Positions 9,593-18,362 of a DNA stretch of 64,000 nucleotides are shown in pieces; within the stretch, counting starts at the first letter, position 1, and each line of letters opens with the position of its first letter. The position numbers and the translations under genes were made by a program. This DNA comes from Devosia sp. SL43. Lineage in GTDB: Bacteria; Pseudomonadota; Alphaproteobacteria; Rhizobiales; Devosiaceae. Location: contig NZ_CP063401.1 of assembly GCF_021729885.1 (NCBI RefSeq), forward strand, positions 2,410,501-2,474,500, read 5' to 3'. The notes under the pieces are model-generated. The model saw only the letters and a program-made list of their open reading frames with translations. It was not told where the DNA came from and ran no database searches.

Positions 9593-10294
9593 CTACGAGA
9601 TATTATCCGCCTCGCCCCAAGCCGCCCTCAGCTTCTCGACCGTAAACCCCGGCGCCCGGGCAGCAGTGAGTATCGGCACTTCCTTGCGCATCACCACGTC
9701 GATCGCCCAGGCCATGCGCTCGATATGCTCGGCCGGAATCACGACCGCGCCGTGCCGATCGGCGTGGATCAAATCCCCTGGCCGCACTGTCATCCCGAAC
9801 ACCGTCACCGGACAATCGAGCTCGGTCACATGCACGAAGGCGTGGCTCGGTCCAACCGCCCCGGCAATCACCTGGTAGCCCTCGTCGAGCATGCCCAGGT
9901 CGCGCAGCACACCGTTGGTCAATGTCCCCGCAATGCCCAGGCCCTTGTGCTGCGCCACCTGCATTTCGCCCCAGAAACCGCCAATGACATGTGGGTAATC
10001 GGTGTCCTCGATGACCACAACGTTGGGGCCATCGCCACCGGCAACATACTCATAGTAGTGCATCCGCAGCGCCCGCACCTCGGCCGCAGGCTTCTGCGCT
10101 GGTGACGATGCGCGGATCTTGGCGGTGCGGGCAAAACCCACCACCGGCGGCAGGGACGGGTCGGCACAGACGACGGGGGTCTTGGTGAAACCCTCAGCGG
10201 TGCGACCGCCCATGACGTGTTCCAGGGCGTTGCAGACGGTGGGGGTGTCAGCCTTGCGCAGAGCGGTCAGGACTTCGGGTGAGATAGATGGCAT
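9593..10294 (-). CDS. RraA-family aldolase/decarboxylase-like protein, 233 aa
   Basis: The RraA/HMG-aldolase fold is recognisable from NGVLRDLGML (Arg131-Asp132, the residues that hold pyruvate enolate and metal in the HMG/CHA aldolases) and RPGDLIHADRHGAVVIP. The family contains class II aldolases that split 4-hydroxy-4-methyl-2-oxoglutarate-type acids and decarboxylate oxaloacetate, and also RNase E inhibitors. The catalytic R-D pair and the catabolic setting favour an enzyme. A strong AAGGAGG stands 7 bases before the ATG at 10294. It lies downstream of the bicupin gene on the same strand. Confidence 0.85.
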   Translation of the reverse strand: MPSISPEVLTALRKADTPTVCNALEHVMGGRTAEGFTKTPVVCADPSLPPVVGFARTAKIRASSPAQKPAAEVRALRMHYYEYVAGGDGPNVVVIEDTDYPHVIGGFWGEMQVAQHKGLGIAGTLTNGVLRDLGMLDEGYQVIAGAVGPSHAFVHVTELDCPVTVFGMTVRPGDLIHADRHGAVVIPAEHIERMAWAIDVVMRKEVPILTAARAPGFTVEKLRAAWGEADNIS

Positions 10295-10344
10295 TGAGGT
10301 TCCTCCTTGCAGGGAGGACCACTACGCCAGCCACACCCCGGATC

Positions 10345-10428
10345 GTCACCCTCGGGCTCGACCCGAGGGCTCTGTACTTGTTGCGCGTTCCGTCAGCGCA
10401 GTGCCCTCGGGTCAAGCCCGAGGGTGAC
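10345..10428. repeat. REP-like palindrome pair in inverted orientation
   Basis: Two 25-bp arms, 10345-10369 and 10404-10428, are reverse complements with one mismatch. Each is itself a hairpin (CCCTCGGG-type core with GTCA/TGAC ends). The element occupies the gap between the rraA-like and bicupin genes. This look is typical of dispersed intergenic REP/BIME units of alphaproteobacteria. Confidence 0.7.
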
Positions 10429-10445
10429 GTGCTGTGGGTAGCTGG

Positions 10446-11483
10446 CTACTCCGCTGCCTGTGCGGTCGCGAACTGCGGCGCTGCCGGAGCCGCCGCCCCG
10501 CGCACCACGAACGCAATCGCATCAGCTGAAGCCGGGTTGCGGAAGCCATGCGCCAGGCCGATCGGAACGGTAAGGGTATCCCCCGCCCCAAGGATCAGCT
10601 TGCCGTCGGCCCAGTTGACCTCCAGCGTGCCCGATTGCACGAACAACACTTCCTGTTCCGCGCGGCTATGCGCGGGAATGGTCGCGCCGGTCTCAAGCTT
10701 CAAGCGGCGCAGCGCAAAGCCATGGTTCCAATGCCCGACGATGGGCCCGGCCTTGAAGCCATCGGCGGCGTCGACGTCGCCGATGAGAGCGGCCTCTTCG
10801 ACACCCTCGCCGGCCAGGGCCGAGCCCGGATTGACCTTCATATCGGCGGCCTTGACCGCATACTTGGTCAGTTCCGACATCGGCGGCGTCGCCAGTTCCC
10901 TGAGCTTTTCGGCGGTCGGGGGCTGCTCGAGTTCGGCGCCCTCAGGCACCTTCTCGCCCAGCGTGGTGTCGATCAGCTTGCCGCCCTTGAGCAGTTTGAG
11001 ACCGAAATCCTCGGCCATCTTGAACACTGATGGAGCCCAGACCACCTTGCCCGGATCGTCGTGGCCGAGCACGACATAGAGGAAGCCGGTGCCCTCGTCG
11101 CGCTTCTCGAAGCCGCGGAACATGTGGGTCGGCACGGTCGCCACATCGCCCGGCTCGACGTCGAGATAGCCCTCATCCTTGTTGGCGCCGAAGACAAAGC
11201 GCCACTTGCCGGTATGGACCACGAAGGTCTCGGCCGTCAGGTGCGAGTGCTGCGAATTGGTGCAGCCAAAGGGCTGCCGCGCGGCGCCAACGTTGAAGCC
11301 ATGCGCCTCGGGGATATGCACCACCTGCGCCGGATTCTCGCTCACGCCCGGCCCGATGATGGTGAAATTCTCTTTCCGGTCCGAACCGGGCGTCCGCGCA
11401 TCGATGAAGGCGTTGCGCAACCCCTTGAGGTCGGCATAGCGCACCAGGCGCTTTTCCATTTCGGTCTGGGTCCACTTGGTCAT
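10446..11483 (-). CDS. Bicupin protein (gentisate dioxygenase/quercetinase-like), 345 aa
   Basis: There are two cupin barrels. The first has a complete metal site: H79 and H81 (QHSHL), E85 and H120 (THMF), with the G-x5-H-x-H-x3-E-x6-G pattern. The second keeps H272, Glu at about 276-278 (AHSRAEQEV) and H312 (LAHGF). This layout fits ring-cleaving dioxygenases, quercetinases or bicupin isomerases; which one cannot be told. The ATG at 11483 is taken (AAAGGA about 10 bases upstream) because the longer frame runs back through operator B. It is probably transcribed with the RraA-like gene 150 bp downstream. Confidence 0.8.
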   Translation of the reverse strand: MTKWTQTEMEKRLVRYADLKGLRNAFIDARTPGSDRKENFTIIGPGVSENPAQVVHIPEAHGFNVGAARQPFGCTNSQHSHLTAETFVVHTGKWRFVFGANKDEGYLDVEPGDVATVPTHMFRGFEKRDEGTGFLYVVLGHDDPGKVVWAPSVFKMAEDFGLKLLKGGKLIDTTLGEKVPEGAELEQPPTAEKLRELATPPMSELTKYAVKAADMKVNPGSALAGEGVEEAALIGDVDAADGFKAGPIVGHWNHGFALRRLKLETGATIPAHSRAEQEVLFVQSGTLEVNWADGKLILGAGDTLTVPIGLAHGFRNPASADAIAFVVRGAAAPAAPQFATAQAAE

Positions 11484-11529
11484 GGGGTCGGTCCTTTCAC
11501 TCGCAAGACGGGGATAAGATGGATAGATT

Positions 11530-11545
11530 TTGCATACGTATGCGC
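11530..11545. promoter_or_regulatory. LacI-type operator, site B
   Basis: TTGCATACGTATGCGC matches the palindrome TTGCATACGTATGCAA at 14 of 16 positions. It lies 47 bp upstream of the bicupin start, between that gene and the end of the LacI-family gene. Confidence 0.8.
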
Positions 11546-11616
11546 AGCGCGCGCTAGACGCATGGAATCGTTGACAATCTGGCATGCGGTCGAAGAGGCG
11601 ACGAGAAGTACAAGCA

Positions 11617-12687
11617 TCACGCCTCCTTGGGCCGATAGATCTGCTGACCGTCGCGTTCGACGATCCCGGTCTTGGGCAGGCGCGCCGAGGTCCGCACGAT
11701 CAGGTCGCCATTGAGAATGCGGTGCTCGGCCTCGATCTCGCCGCTGGCGATCTGGTCCATCAGGATGTCGATCGTGGCCTCCACCATGCGCTTGAGCGGC
11801 TGGCTCATCGAGGTGATGCCATAGGAAGTCCAGCGTGCCGGGCCGACATCGTCATAGCCGATGATCGACAGGTCCTCAGGCACATTCAGTCCGAACTCGT
11901 GTCGCGCAACATCCATGACAGCGACGGCCATATGGTCGTTGGCCACAAACAAAGCTTCGGGACGGTCGGGTCGCGCCAACATCTTGCGGGCGGCAGCTTC
12001 GGCGTCAGGGCGCGAATAATTGCCGGTTTCGATGATGACATCGGCAAATCCCGCCGCGGCCAGTCCTTCGATATAGCCTTGCTGGCGATCGCGATTGGTC
12101 GATGAATTCTCCAGACCCGCAATATAGCCGAAGCTCTTGTGGCCGCCGGCCACGAGGAATTCGGCGATGCGCTTGCCGCCTTCCCGGTTGCGGGTGGTGA
12201 CGCTGGATACGGCGTCGCGCTCGGTCGTGCGGTTGAACAGCACCACCGGAATTCCGGCCGTGGCGCATTCTTCCGACAGTTCCGACGACAGCGAGGTCGA
12301 GGCCAGGATGATGCCGTCGACGCGATATTGCATGAGCTGGTCGAACACCGGATCGCTGTCGCGATCCTTGAAGCCGGTGAACAGCAGCAGGTGGTAATTC
12401 TCCGCCGACAGCGCCCGGCCCAGTTCCTCGAGCACATCGGGGTAGAACAGGTTTTCCAGATACGCCATCACTACCGCGATAATGCGCGAGCGGTTGGTGA
12501 TCAGCGAGCGGGCGATGGCATTGGGCCGGTAGCCCAGCTCCTTGGCCGAAGCCAGCACCTTGGTACGGGTCTTGGAGGAGATCGAAGCACCCGGTGTAAA
12601 GGTACGCGAGACAGCCGACTGCGAGACGCCGGCATGCTCGGCGACCTGGCTGGAGGTAACGCCCGGCTTTTTTACTCCGATGTCCAT
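11617..12687 (-). CDS. LacI-family transcriptional repressor, 356 aa
   Basis: The N-terminus is a LacI helix-turn-helix (TSSQVAEHAGVSQSAVSRTF) with the hinge-helix region NAIARSLITNRS, followed by a periplasmic-binding-protein-like sensor domain (ENLFYPDVLEELGRAL, YRVDGIILAS, VANDHMAVAVMDVARHEFG, IIGYDDVGPARWTS). It starts inside the end of the SDR gene (16-bp overlap), so it is translated with the HisD-2/SDR unit. That unit has a perfect operator upstream, which implies autoregulation. It is the natural candidate to bind the five palindromes of this region, released by an imported substrate or its product. Confidence 0.95.
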   Translation of the reverse strand: MDIGVKKPGVTSSQVAEHAGVSQSAVSRTFTPGASISSKTRTKVLASAKELGYRPNAIARSLITNRSRIIAVVMAYLENLFYPDVLEELGRALSAENYHLLLFTGFKDRDSDPVFDQLMQYRVDGIILASTSLSSELSEECATAGIPVVLFNRTTERDAVSSVTTRNREGGKRIAEFLVAGGHKSFGYIAGLENSSTNRDRQQGYIEGLAAAGFADVIIETGNYSRPDAEAAARKMLARPDRPEALFVANDHMAVAVMDVARHEFGLNVPEDLSIIGYDDVGPARWTSYGITSMSQPLKRMVEATIDILMDQIASGEIEAEHRILNGDLIVRTSARLPKTGIVERDGQQIYRPKEA

Positions 12688-13436
12688 CCGCCATCCACCA
12701 ATAGAGAGGCGCCAGTCACCAGCGCAGCGGCATCGGACGCCAAAAACACGATCGGCCCCATAATGTCCTCGATCCGACCCAACCGTCCAAGCTTGATCTT
12801 GGACAGCACCCACCCGCGGAAATCGGGATCGCTGAGGTTCTTGGCCGTCAGCTCGGTCTCGATGAAAGTCGGGCACACTGTATTGACCCGGATATTATGA
12901 GGCCCCAGCTCGATAGCCATGGCCTTGGAGAGCCCTTCAACAGCAAACTTGCTCGCGGCATAGACGGCGCGGCGCGGTCCGCCGACATGGCCCATCTGCG
13001 ACGAGATGTGGATGATCGACCCGGGCAGCCCCTGCCCCAGCAGCCGCGCCACCACCGCCTGCGAAACGAACAGCGTGGCTGAAAGGTTGAGGTCCATCAC
13101 GGCCTGATAGTCCGCTGGCGTGATGTCACCAAAGCTCGAATGGCGCGCCGTTCCCGCCGAATTGACCAGCACCTGGAACGGCTCGACATCGTCAATGAAG
13201 GTCTTGACCGCCGCGACATCGGTGATGTCGAGCGCCACGCCCTCGGCTGACAGACCAGCAGCAGCCATCTCGTTGACCACGGCCTCGATATCGGTGGCTG
13301 TCCGCGCAGCAATCGTCACCGCGGCACCGGTTTCGGCCAAAGCCACCGCCGCACCCAGCCCGATGCCGCGCGTGCCCCCGGTGACGAGGGCGCGCTTGCC
13401 ATCAAGACGGAAGCTGGGGGTGCGTGGCAGGCCCAT
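12672..13436 (-). CDS. Short-chain dehydrogenase/reductase, 254 aa
   Basis: A classical SDR: TGGTRGIG cofactor loop (residues 19-26), NSAG (about 92-95), catalytic Ser (145/146, HISSQMG), Tyr159 and Lys163 (YAASK), and a C-terminal GASLLVDGGWTSE as in FabG-like sugar or polyol dehydrogenases. The start at 13436 is 4 bp past the stop of the second HisD-like gene, and the end overlaps lacI by 16 bp. The three genes form one coupled operon. It probably oxidises or reduces an intermediate of the pathway. Confidence 0.9.
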   Translation of the reverse strand: MGLPRTPSFRLDGKRALVTGGTRGIGLGAAVALAETGAAVTIAARTATDIEAVVNEMAAAGLSAEGVALDITDVAAVKTFIDDVEPFQVLVNSAGTARHSSFGDITPADYQAVMDLNLSATLFVSQAVVARLLGQGLPGSIIHISSQMGHVGGPRRAVYAASKFAVEGLSKAMAIELGPHNIRVNTVCPTFIETELTAKNLSDPDFRGWVLSKIKLGRLGRIEDIMGPIVFLASDAAALVTGASLLVDGGWTSE

Positions 13437-13440
13437 TTTG

Positions 13441-14769
13441 TTACTCGGCAGCCTCGGTCCGTGGCGTGGCGCCCGTACCATAGGGGATGTTGCGACCACC
13501 ATAACGGCGCACACGCACGTTGGCTTGCTCGGCATGGCCGACAAAGCCCTCCAGCATGCTCAGGCGCGAGCCATATTCGCCGATCATGGCCGAGGCCGCG
13601 TCGGTCGTGACGGTCTGCCACGTACAGGTTTTCATGAACTTCCCCACCCACAGGCCACCCGTATAGCGCGCTGCCTTCATCGTGGGGAGAGTGTGATTGG
13701 TGCCAATCACCTTGTCGCCATAGGCGACGTTGGTGCGCGGCCCGAGGAACAGCGCCCCATAATTGGTGAGATTGTCGCGGAACCACATGTCGCGGTCGGT
13801 CATCACCTGCACATGCTCGGACGCGATGCGGTCGGCCTCGACCAGCATCTCCGCATAGTCCTCGCAGACGATGATCTCGCCATAGTCGGCCCAGCTCTTG
13901 CGGGCGATCTCGCCGGTGGGCAGGATTTCGAGCAGGCGCTCGATTTCTGCCATCGTGTCGCGCGCCAGCTTTTCCGACGTGGTCAGCAGAATCGCCGGCG
14001 TTGTTGGACCATGCTCGGCCTGCCCCAGCAGGTCGGTGGCGCAGATTTCGCCATCGACGGTTTCGTCGGCGATAACAAGTGTCTCGGTCGGACCGGCGAA
14101 GAGATCGATGCCGACGCGGCCAAAGAGCTGGCGCTTGGCTTCGGCGACGAAGGCATTGCCCGGACCGACCAGCATGTCGACCGGCGCAATGGATTCGGTG
14201 CCGATCGCCATGGCGCCAATGGCCTGGATACCACCCAGGACGTAGATTTCATCGGCACCGGCCATCGCCTGTGCGGCAACGACAGCCGGTGCCGGCTTGG
14301 CTCCAAAAGGCGGAGCGCAAGTTATGACGCGCTCGCAGCCGGCCACCTTGGCTGTAATGACAGACATGTGGGCCGAAGCGAGTAGCGGATATTTGCCACC
14401 GGGGACGTAGCAGCCCACGGCGTTGATGGGGACGTGCTTGTGACCGAGCGTGACGCCAGGCAGCGTCTCGACCGCCAGATCGGTCATGGTCGCGCGCTGC
14501 GCCTGGGCGAAATTGCGCACCTGGGTCTGGGCGAATTCGATGTCGGTCAGGTCCTGGTCGGTGAGCTGCGCCATGCAGTCGTCGATTTCGCGCTGGCTCA
14601 GGCGGAAATCTGTGCGTTCCCATTTGTCGAACTTGGCGCTGAGCTCGCGAACCGCGATATCCCCGCGCTTCTCGATATCGGCCAGAATGGCTTCCACCGT
14701 CGCCCGGACCTGCCGATCCGCCTCGGCCCGCTCCTCGACATCCTTACCGCGCTTGAGCCAGACTGGCAT
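13441..14769 (-). CDS. Histidinol-dehydrogenase-family oxidoreductase 2, 442 aa
   Basis: A second HisD-like enzyme with every key residue kept: zinc ligands Q250 and H253 (GQAEHG), D352 (YGDKVIG), H412 (LEGFVGH), and catalytic E318-H319 (SEHVQ). It is clearly divergent from the first copy and has its own C-terminal extension after H412 ([22 protein letters not shown]). Two paralogues in one regulon suggest two related alcohol substrates or a heteromeric enzyme. The ATG at 14769 has GGGAG 8 bases upstream; an earlier ATG at 14799 abuts operator C and is less likely. It heads the HisD2-SDR-lacI operon. Confidence 0.85.
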   Translation of the reverse strand: MPVWLKRGKDVEERAEADRQVRATVEAILADIEKRGDIAVRELSAKFDKWERTDFRLSQREIDDCMAQLTDQDLTDIEFAQTQVRNFAQAQRATMTDLAVETLPGVTLGHKHVPINAVGCYVPGGKYPLLASAHMSVITAKVAGCERVITCAPPFGAKPAPAVVAAQAMAGADEIYVLGGIQAIGAMAIGTESIAPVDMLVGPGNAFVAEAKRQLFGRVGIDLFAGPTETLVIADETVDGEICATDLLGQAEHGPTTPAILLTTSEKLARDTMAEIERLLEILPTGEIARKSWADYGEIIVCEDYAEMLVEADRIASEHVQVMTDRDMWFRDNLTNYGALFLGPRTNVAYGDKVIGTNHTLPTMKAARYTGGLWVGKFMKTCTWQTVTTDAASAMIGEYGSRLSMLEGFVGHAEQANVRVRRYGGRNIPYGTGATPRTEAAE

Positions 14770-14800
14770 GTGCCGCTCCCGTATTCTTGTTGATCTCATG

Positions 14801-14816
14801 TTGCATACGTATGCAA
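14801..14816. promoter_or_regulatory. LacI-type operator, site C (perfect palindrome)
   Basis: TTGCATACGTATGCAA, a perfect 16-bp palindrome, lies 32 bp upstream of the HisD-2/SDR/lacI operon. It is the best copy in the window and serves as the reference for the other sites. Confidence 0.85.
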
Positions 14817-14838
14817 ATTTGTAAACTGAGACGATGGT

Positions 14839-14856
14839 CGGGGGCGTTTTCCCCCG
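14839..14856. terminator. Short GC stem-loop past the amidase gene
   Basis: CGGGGG-CGTTTT-CCCCCG forms a 6-bp stem just past the amidase stop at 14864. Its role as a terminator for the transporter/amidase operon is plausible but not proven by a U-run. Confidence 0.4.
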
Positions 14857-14863
14857 GGAATCG

Positions 14864-16405
14864 TCAGGTGATCTGAGGTGGTCGCTGCACCGAATGGTCG
14901 GTGGCGCGCTCGAAGGCGTCGCCGATCTGCACGATCCGCGCTTCGTCATGATGCTTGCCGATCAGCTGCATGCCGATGGGCAGCCCTTGGTGAAACCCTA
15001 TGGGCAGGGCCAATACCGGATGGCCGCTGACATTGAAGCCGATCGTCCGCATCGGCGTCCACACTGCTTCCTTCTCGAAGGGCGCAGCCGGCAGTGCGGT
15101 GGTCAGGGCACCGATGGTAGCCAGCGCATCGCAGCGCGACAGCAGTTTGTCGATCTCGGTGCGGAAGGTGGCCCCTGCCCGCTTAGCAGCGGCCAGTTCA
15201 TCGTCGGTCACTGCGACCCCTGCGGCGAGGCTCAGGAACGTGCGGCGGCCATAGGCCTTTGGATTCTGCCGCAACTGCTCGGCGTGATGATCGAAGCTTT
15301 CCTTATGCAGGATCGCCGCTGCTGCCACCTCGATGGCGAAATAGTCCGGCAGATCGACCTCTTCGATCACAGCGCCCAGCTGCGATAGGGTCGACATGGC
15401 AGCGTCCATGGCGTCGAGCACATCAGGCATGGTTTGCGGATCATTCGCAAACCAGTCGCGGGCGTAGCCGATGCGCAATCCCACCACCGACTGACCCAGC
15501 CGGGAGGCGGCGGCCGAATGATCGGCGATGACATCCAACGTTATCGCCACCTCAGCGACCGTAGCGCTGATCGGCCCGACGTGATCCATACTGGATGACA
15601 TGGCGAGGACGCCCGCAGTCGGCACAGAATTGAAGGTTGGCTTGAGGCCGACAACGCCGCAGTAAAAGGCCGGGCCGCGTAGCGAGCCGCCCGTGTCGGT
15701 GCCCAGCGTGGTCCGCAACAGGCCTCCGGCAATGGCAACGGCGCTGCCGGAGGACGACCCGCCGGTAATGTGGTCGAGGCTCCAGGGATTGCGGGCGGGT
15801 GGAAACAGCCCGCTCTTGTCCGGTCCTACGGTGCCCCATTCATAGGTTGCGAGCTTGCCGATCAACACCGCGCCGCCGGCCCGCAGCCGCTCCACCACGG
15901 CCGCATCGGCGGAGGCAATTGCATCCGCACGTCCCGGCGCATCGGCCGTGGACGGCAGGCCAGCCACGTCGATCAGGTCCTTGATGCCAACAGGGATGCC
16001 ATGCAGCGGACCGCGATCCTGTCCGGCGGCAAGCTCGGCGTCTGCCCGAGCCGCGTCGGCCAGGGCGCGCTCGCCGGTGACAACATAGAACGACAGATAT
16101 GCACTATCGCGCTGCTCGATACGATTGAGATGGGCCTGCACGAGCGCCACCGAAGTCAACCGTCCGTCGCGTAGCATCCGGCCCTGCTCGACGAAGCTCA
16201 GATCGAGCGCGGTAGCTGCATCGACAAAACCTGCCCTGCCATCGAGCCGGCCGACACCCTCGCTGAGCCAGTCGGCGAGCTTGTAAACGCTGTCGCGTTC
16301 GCCGTCCGAGAGAGCAAGGCCATGGCGTGCCACTGCAGCGTCGAAAGCGGCGCGGCGCTCTTCTTCATTGGGGTCGATGGCCAAGGCGGATACCTGCGCA
16401 GACAT
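14864..16405 (-). CDS. Amidase signature family hydrolase, 513 aa
   Basis: The Ser-cisSer-Lys machinery is intact: Lys142 in [10 protein letters not shown], cis-Ser at about 217-218 in GGSSSGSA, and nucleophile Ser241 in [12 protein letters not shown]. An N-terminal extension of about 100 residues contains the helix pair found in AtzE/allophanate-hydrolase-like members. The stop of the ABC ATPase gene and this ATG are one base apart, so it is the last gene of the transporter operon. That placement argues that the imported compound, or an early product, has an amide-type bond. The natural substrate is unknown. Confidence 0.9.
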   Translation of the reverse strand: MSAQVSALAIDPNEEERRAAFDAAVARHGLALSDGERDSVYKLADWLSEGVGRLDGRAGFVDAATALDLSFVEQGRMLRDGRLTSVALVQAHLNRIEQRDSAYLSFYVVTGERALADAARADAELAAGQDRGPLHGIPVGIKDLIDVAGLPSTADAPGRADAIASADAAVVERLRAGGAVLIGKLATYEWGTVGPDKSGLFPPARNPWSLDHITGGSSSGSAVAIAGGLLRTTLGTDTGGSLRGPAFYCGVVGLKPTFNSVPTAGVLAMSSSMDHVGPISATVAEVAITLDVIADHSAAASRLGQSVVGLRIGYARDWFANDPQTMPDVLDAMDAAMSTLSQLGAVIEEVDLPDYFAIEVAAAAILHKESFDHHAEQLRQNPKAYGRRTFLSLAAGVAVTDDELAAAKRAGATFRTEIDKLLSRCDALATIGALTTALPAAPFEKEAVWTPMRTIGFNVSGHPVLALPIGFHQGLPIGMQLIGKHHDEARIVQIGDAFERATDHSVQRPPQIT

Positions 16406-16406
16406 G

Positions 16407-17465
16407 TCAGTTGGCAGCGATGATACGCTGACCGCTGGCGCGATCGAAGAGGTGACAGGCCGCCGGTGCGATATTGACCTTCACGCCGTCACCGATCTCG
16501 GCGCGATAGTCCTTGCCGACCTTGATCGACACCAGTTCTCCGGCCACCCGCATAGAGATCATCGTCGCTTCGCCGAGCAGTTCCACCGAATAGATCGGCG
16601 CTTCGATCTGGCCCTGTTCGCCGGCCAGAACGGCGTCTTCGGCGCGGAAGCCCAGGGTCACCGGGCCTTTGACGGACCTGGACAGGCCGTCGACGCGGAT
16701 GTGATCACCCGTGAACACGCCATCGGCGATGTCGCCGTGGACGAGGTTCATGGCGGGCGAGCCGATGAAGCTGGCCACGAAGGTATTGGCCGGGCGGTCA
16801 TAGATTTCCATTGGCGTGCCGACCTGCTGCACCAGCCCCTTGCTCATCACCACGACGCGATCAGCCAGCGTCATGGCTTCGATCTGGTCATGCGTCACAT
16901 AGATCGTCGTACGCTTGAGCGTGTGGTGCAGGTTCTTGATCTGGGCACGGGTCGAGACGCGCAGTTTTGCGTCGAGGTTGGACAGCGGCTCGTCCATCAG
17001 GAAGGCATTAGGCTCGCGCACGATGGCGCGGGCCAGGGCAACACGCTGGCGCTGTCCACCGGACAGGGCCGCCGGGCGACGCTGCAGGAAGTCGTCGAGT
17101 TCCACCATCTTGGATGCCGCCATCACCTTTTCATGGTGCTGTTCCTGCGGCACCTTCCGCACCTTCAGTGGAAAGCGGATGTTCTCGTAGACGGTCATGT
17201 TGGGATAGAGCCCGTAGCTCTGGAACACCATTGAGATGTCGCGGTCCTTGGGCTCGAGCTTGTTGACCAGCCGGTCGCCGATCCAGATTTCGCCTTCGGT
17301 AATATCCTCTAGCCCGGCGATCATGCGCATGGTCGTGGTCTTGCCGCAGCCGGACGGTCCGAGCAAGACCAGGAATTCCTGGTCGGCGATATCGAGGTTG
17401 AAATTGTCGACACCGACGAAGTTGTGCCAGCGCTTGGAAACGTTCTTGAGACGGATCTGGGCCAT
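16407..17465 (-). CDS. Sugar-type ABC importer ATP-binding protein (UgpC/MalK family), 352 aa
   Basis: This is the ATPase of a CUT1-type importer. The Walker A GPSGCGKTT is at residues 36-44, then the signature LSGGQRQRVALARAI, Walker B FLMDEPLSNLDAKLR, the switch His in YVTHDQIEAM, and a C-terminal TOBE/regulatory region (PVTLGFRAEDAV). It follows the inner permease gene by 8 bp and precedes the amidase by 1 bp. Family members energise uptake of oligosaccharides, polyols or glycerol phosphates; the substrate here is set by the binding protein and is not known. Confidence 0.93.
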   Translation of the reverse strand: MAQIRLKNVSKRWHNFVGVDNFNLDIADQEFLVLLGPSGCGKTTTMRMIAGLEDITEGEIWIGDRLVNKLEPKDRDISMVFQSYGLYPNMTVYENIRFPLKVRKVPQEQHHEKVMAASKMVELDDFLQRRPAALSGGQRQRVALARAIVREPNAFLMDEPLSNLDAKLRVSTRAQIKNLHHTLKRTTIYVTHDQIEAMTLADRVVVMSKGLVQQVGTPMEIYDRPANTFVASFIGSPAMNLVHGDIADGVFTGDHIRVDGLSRSVKGPVTLGFRAEDAVLAGEQGQIEAPIYSVELLGEATMISMRVAGELVSIKVGKDYRAEIGDGVKVNIAPAACHLFDRASGQRIIAAN

Positions 17466-17473
17466 TTTCTGGA

Positions 17474-18361
17474 TCAGCCTTTCACTGCGCCGGCGGTGAG
17501 CCCGCTGACGATCTGGCGTTGGAAGAAGAGCACGAGGATGAAGAGCGGCACGGTCGCAGAGACCACCGCGGCCACCGCGAACATGACGTTGCCCTGCTCC
17601 TGCACCGAGCCGAGGAAGCTCGAAATCTTGGGCACCATGGTCTGGTTGTCGGCGCTGAGCAGCATCGAGGTGGTCGCGAAGTCGTTATAGGCAAGCAGGA
17701 AACTGAACAGGCCCGTCGTCACCACGCCCGGCCACATCACTGGTATGATGACCATGCGGAAAGCCTGAAAGCGGGTACAGCCGTCCACCATGGCGCTTTC
17801 GTCGAGGTCCTTGGGAATGCTCAGGAAAAATGAGTGCAGCATCCACAGCGTGAAGGGCTGGTTGATCGCCACCAGCACGATGATCGAGGTGGGTAGCACG
17901 CCCCAGATATTGAGCTGGAAGAAGGGCAGGAGATAGCCCGACACCAGCGTGATATGCGGCATGGCCCGGAACACCAGGGCCGCAATCAAAATCCAGAACG
18001 CGTAGCGCTGGCCGGACCGGGCCAGAGCATAGCCGCCCAGCGTTCCGAGTGTCAGCGAGATAACGGTGACGGACACGGTTACGACGAGCGTATTGCCGGC
18101 TGCGCGCCAGAATTCGCGGGTTATCCAGGCGCCGTAGTAGCCGTCGCCGGTAAAGGCCGCGCCGGTCTGGATCTGGGTATAGGTCCCGACGATGGCGTTC
18201 CACCAACTCTCGCGGGAGAAGAAGTCCGGTTCGACCTTGAACGATCCCCACACCGTCCAGATGAAGGGGAAGGCGGCCAGGCCAACCCAGACCACGAGAA
18301 AGACAGTGATCAGCAGCCTGAGCGGCAGCGGTCGGCGTTGCGTCAGCACAGCTTCGGACAT
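17474..18361 (-). CDS. ABC importer permease (MalG type), 295 aa
   Basis: About six hydrophobic helices are visible. The cytoplasmic EAA loop that docks on the ATPase is present (IPKDLDESAMVDGCTRFQAF, with the G of the E-A-A-x3-G motif at DG). The N-terminus has the single helix (LLITVFLVVWVGLAAFPFIW) typical of MalG-type proteins. The start lies one base after the stop of the other permease (TGA-C-ATG), indicating tight coupling. It forms the membrane heterodimer with the product of the preceding gene. Confidence 0.92.
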   Translation of the reverse strand: MSEAVLTQRRPLPLRLLITVFLVVWVGLAAFPFIWTVWGSFKVEPDFFSRESWWNAIVGTYTQIQTGAAFTGDGYYGAWITREFWRAAGNTLVVTVSVTVISLTLGTLGGYALARSGQRYAFWILIAALVFRAMPHITLVSGYLLPFFQLNIWGVLPTSIIVLVAINQPFTLWMLHSFFLSIPKDLDESAMVDGCTRFQAFRMVIIPVMWPGVVTTGLFSFLLAYNDFATTSMLLSADNQTMVPKISSFLGSVQEQGNVMFAVAAVVSATVPLFILVLFFQRQIVSGLTAGAVKG

Positions 18362-18362
18362 G

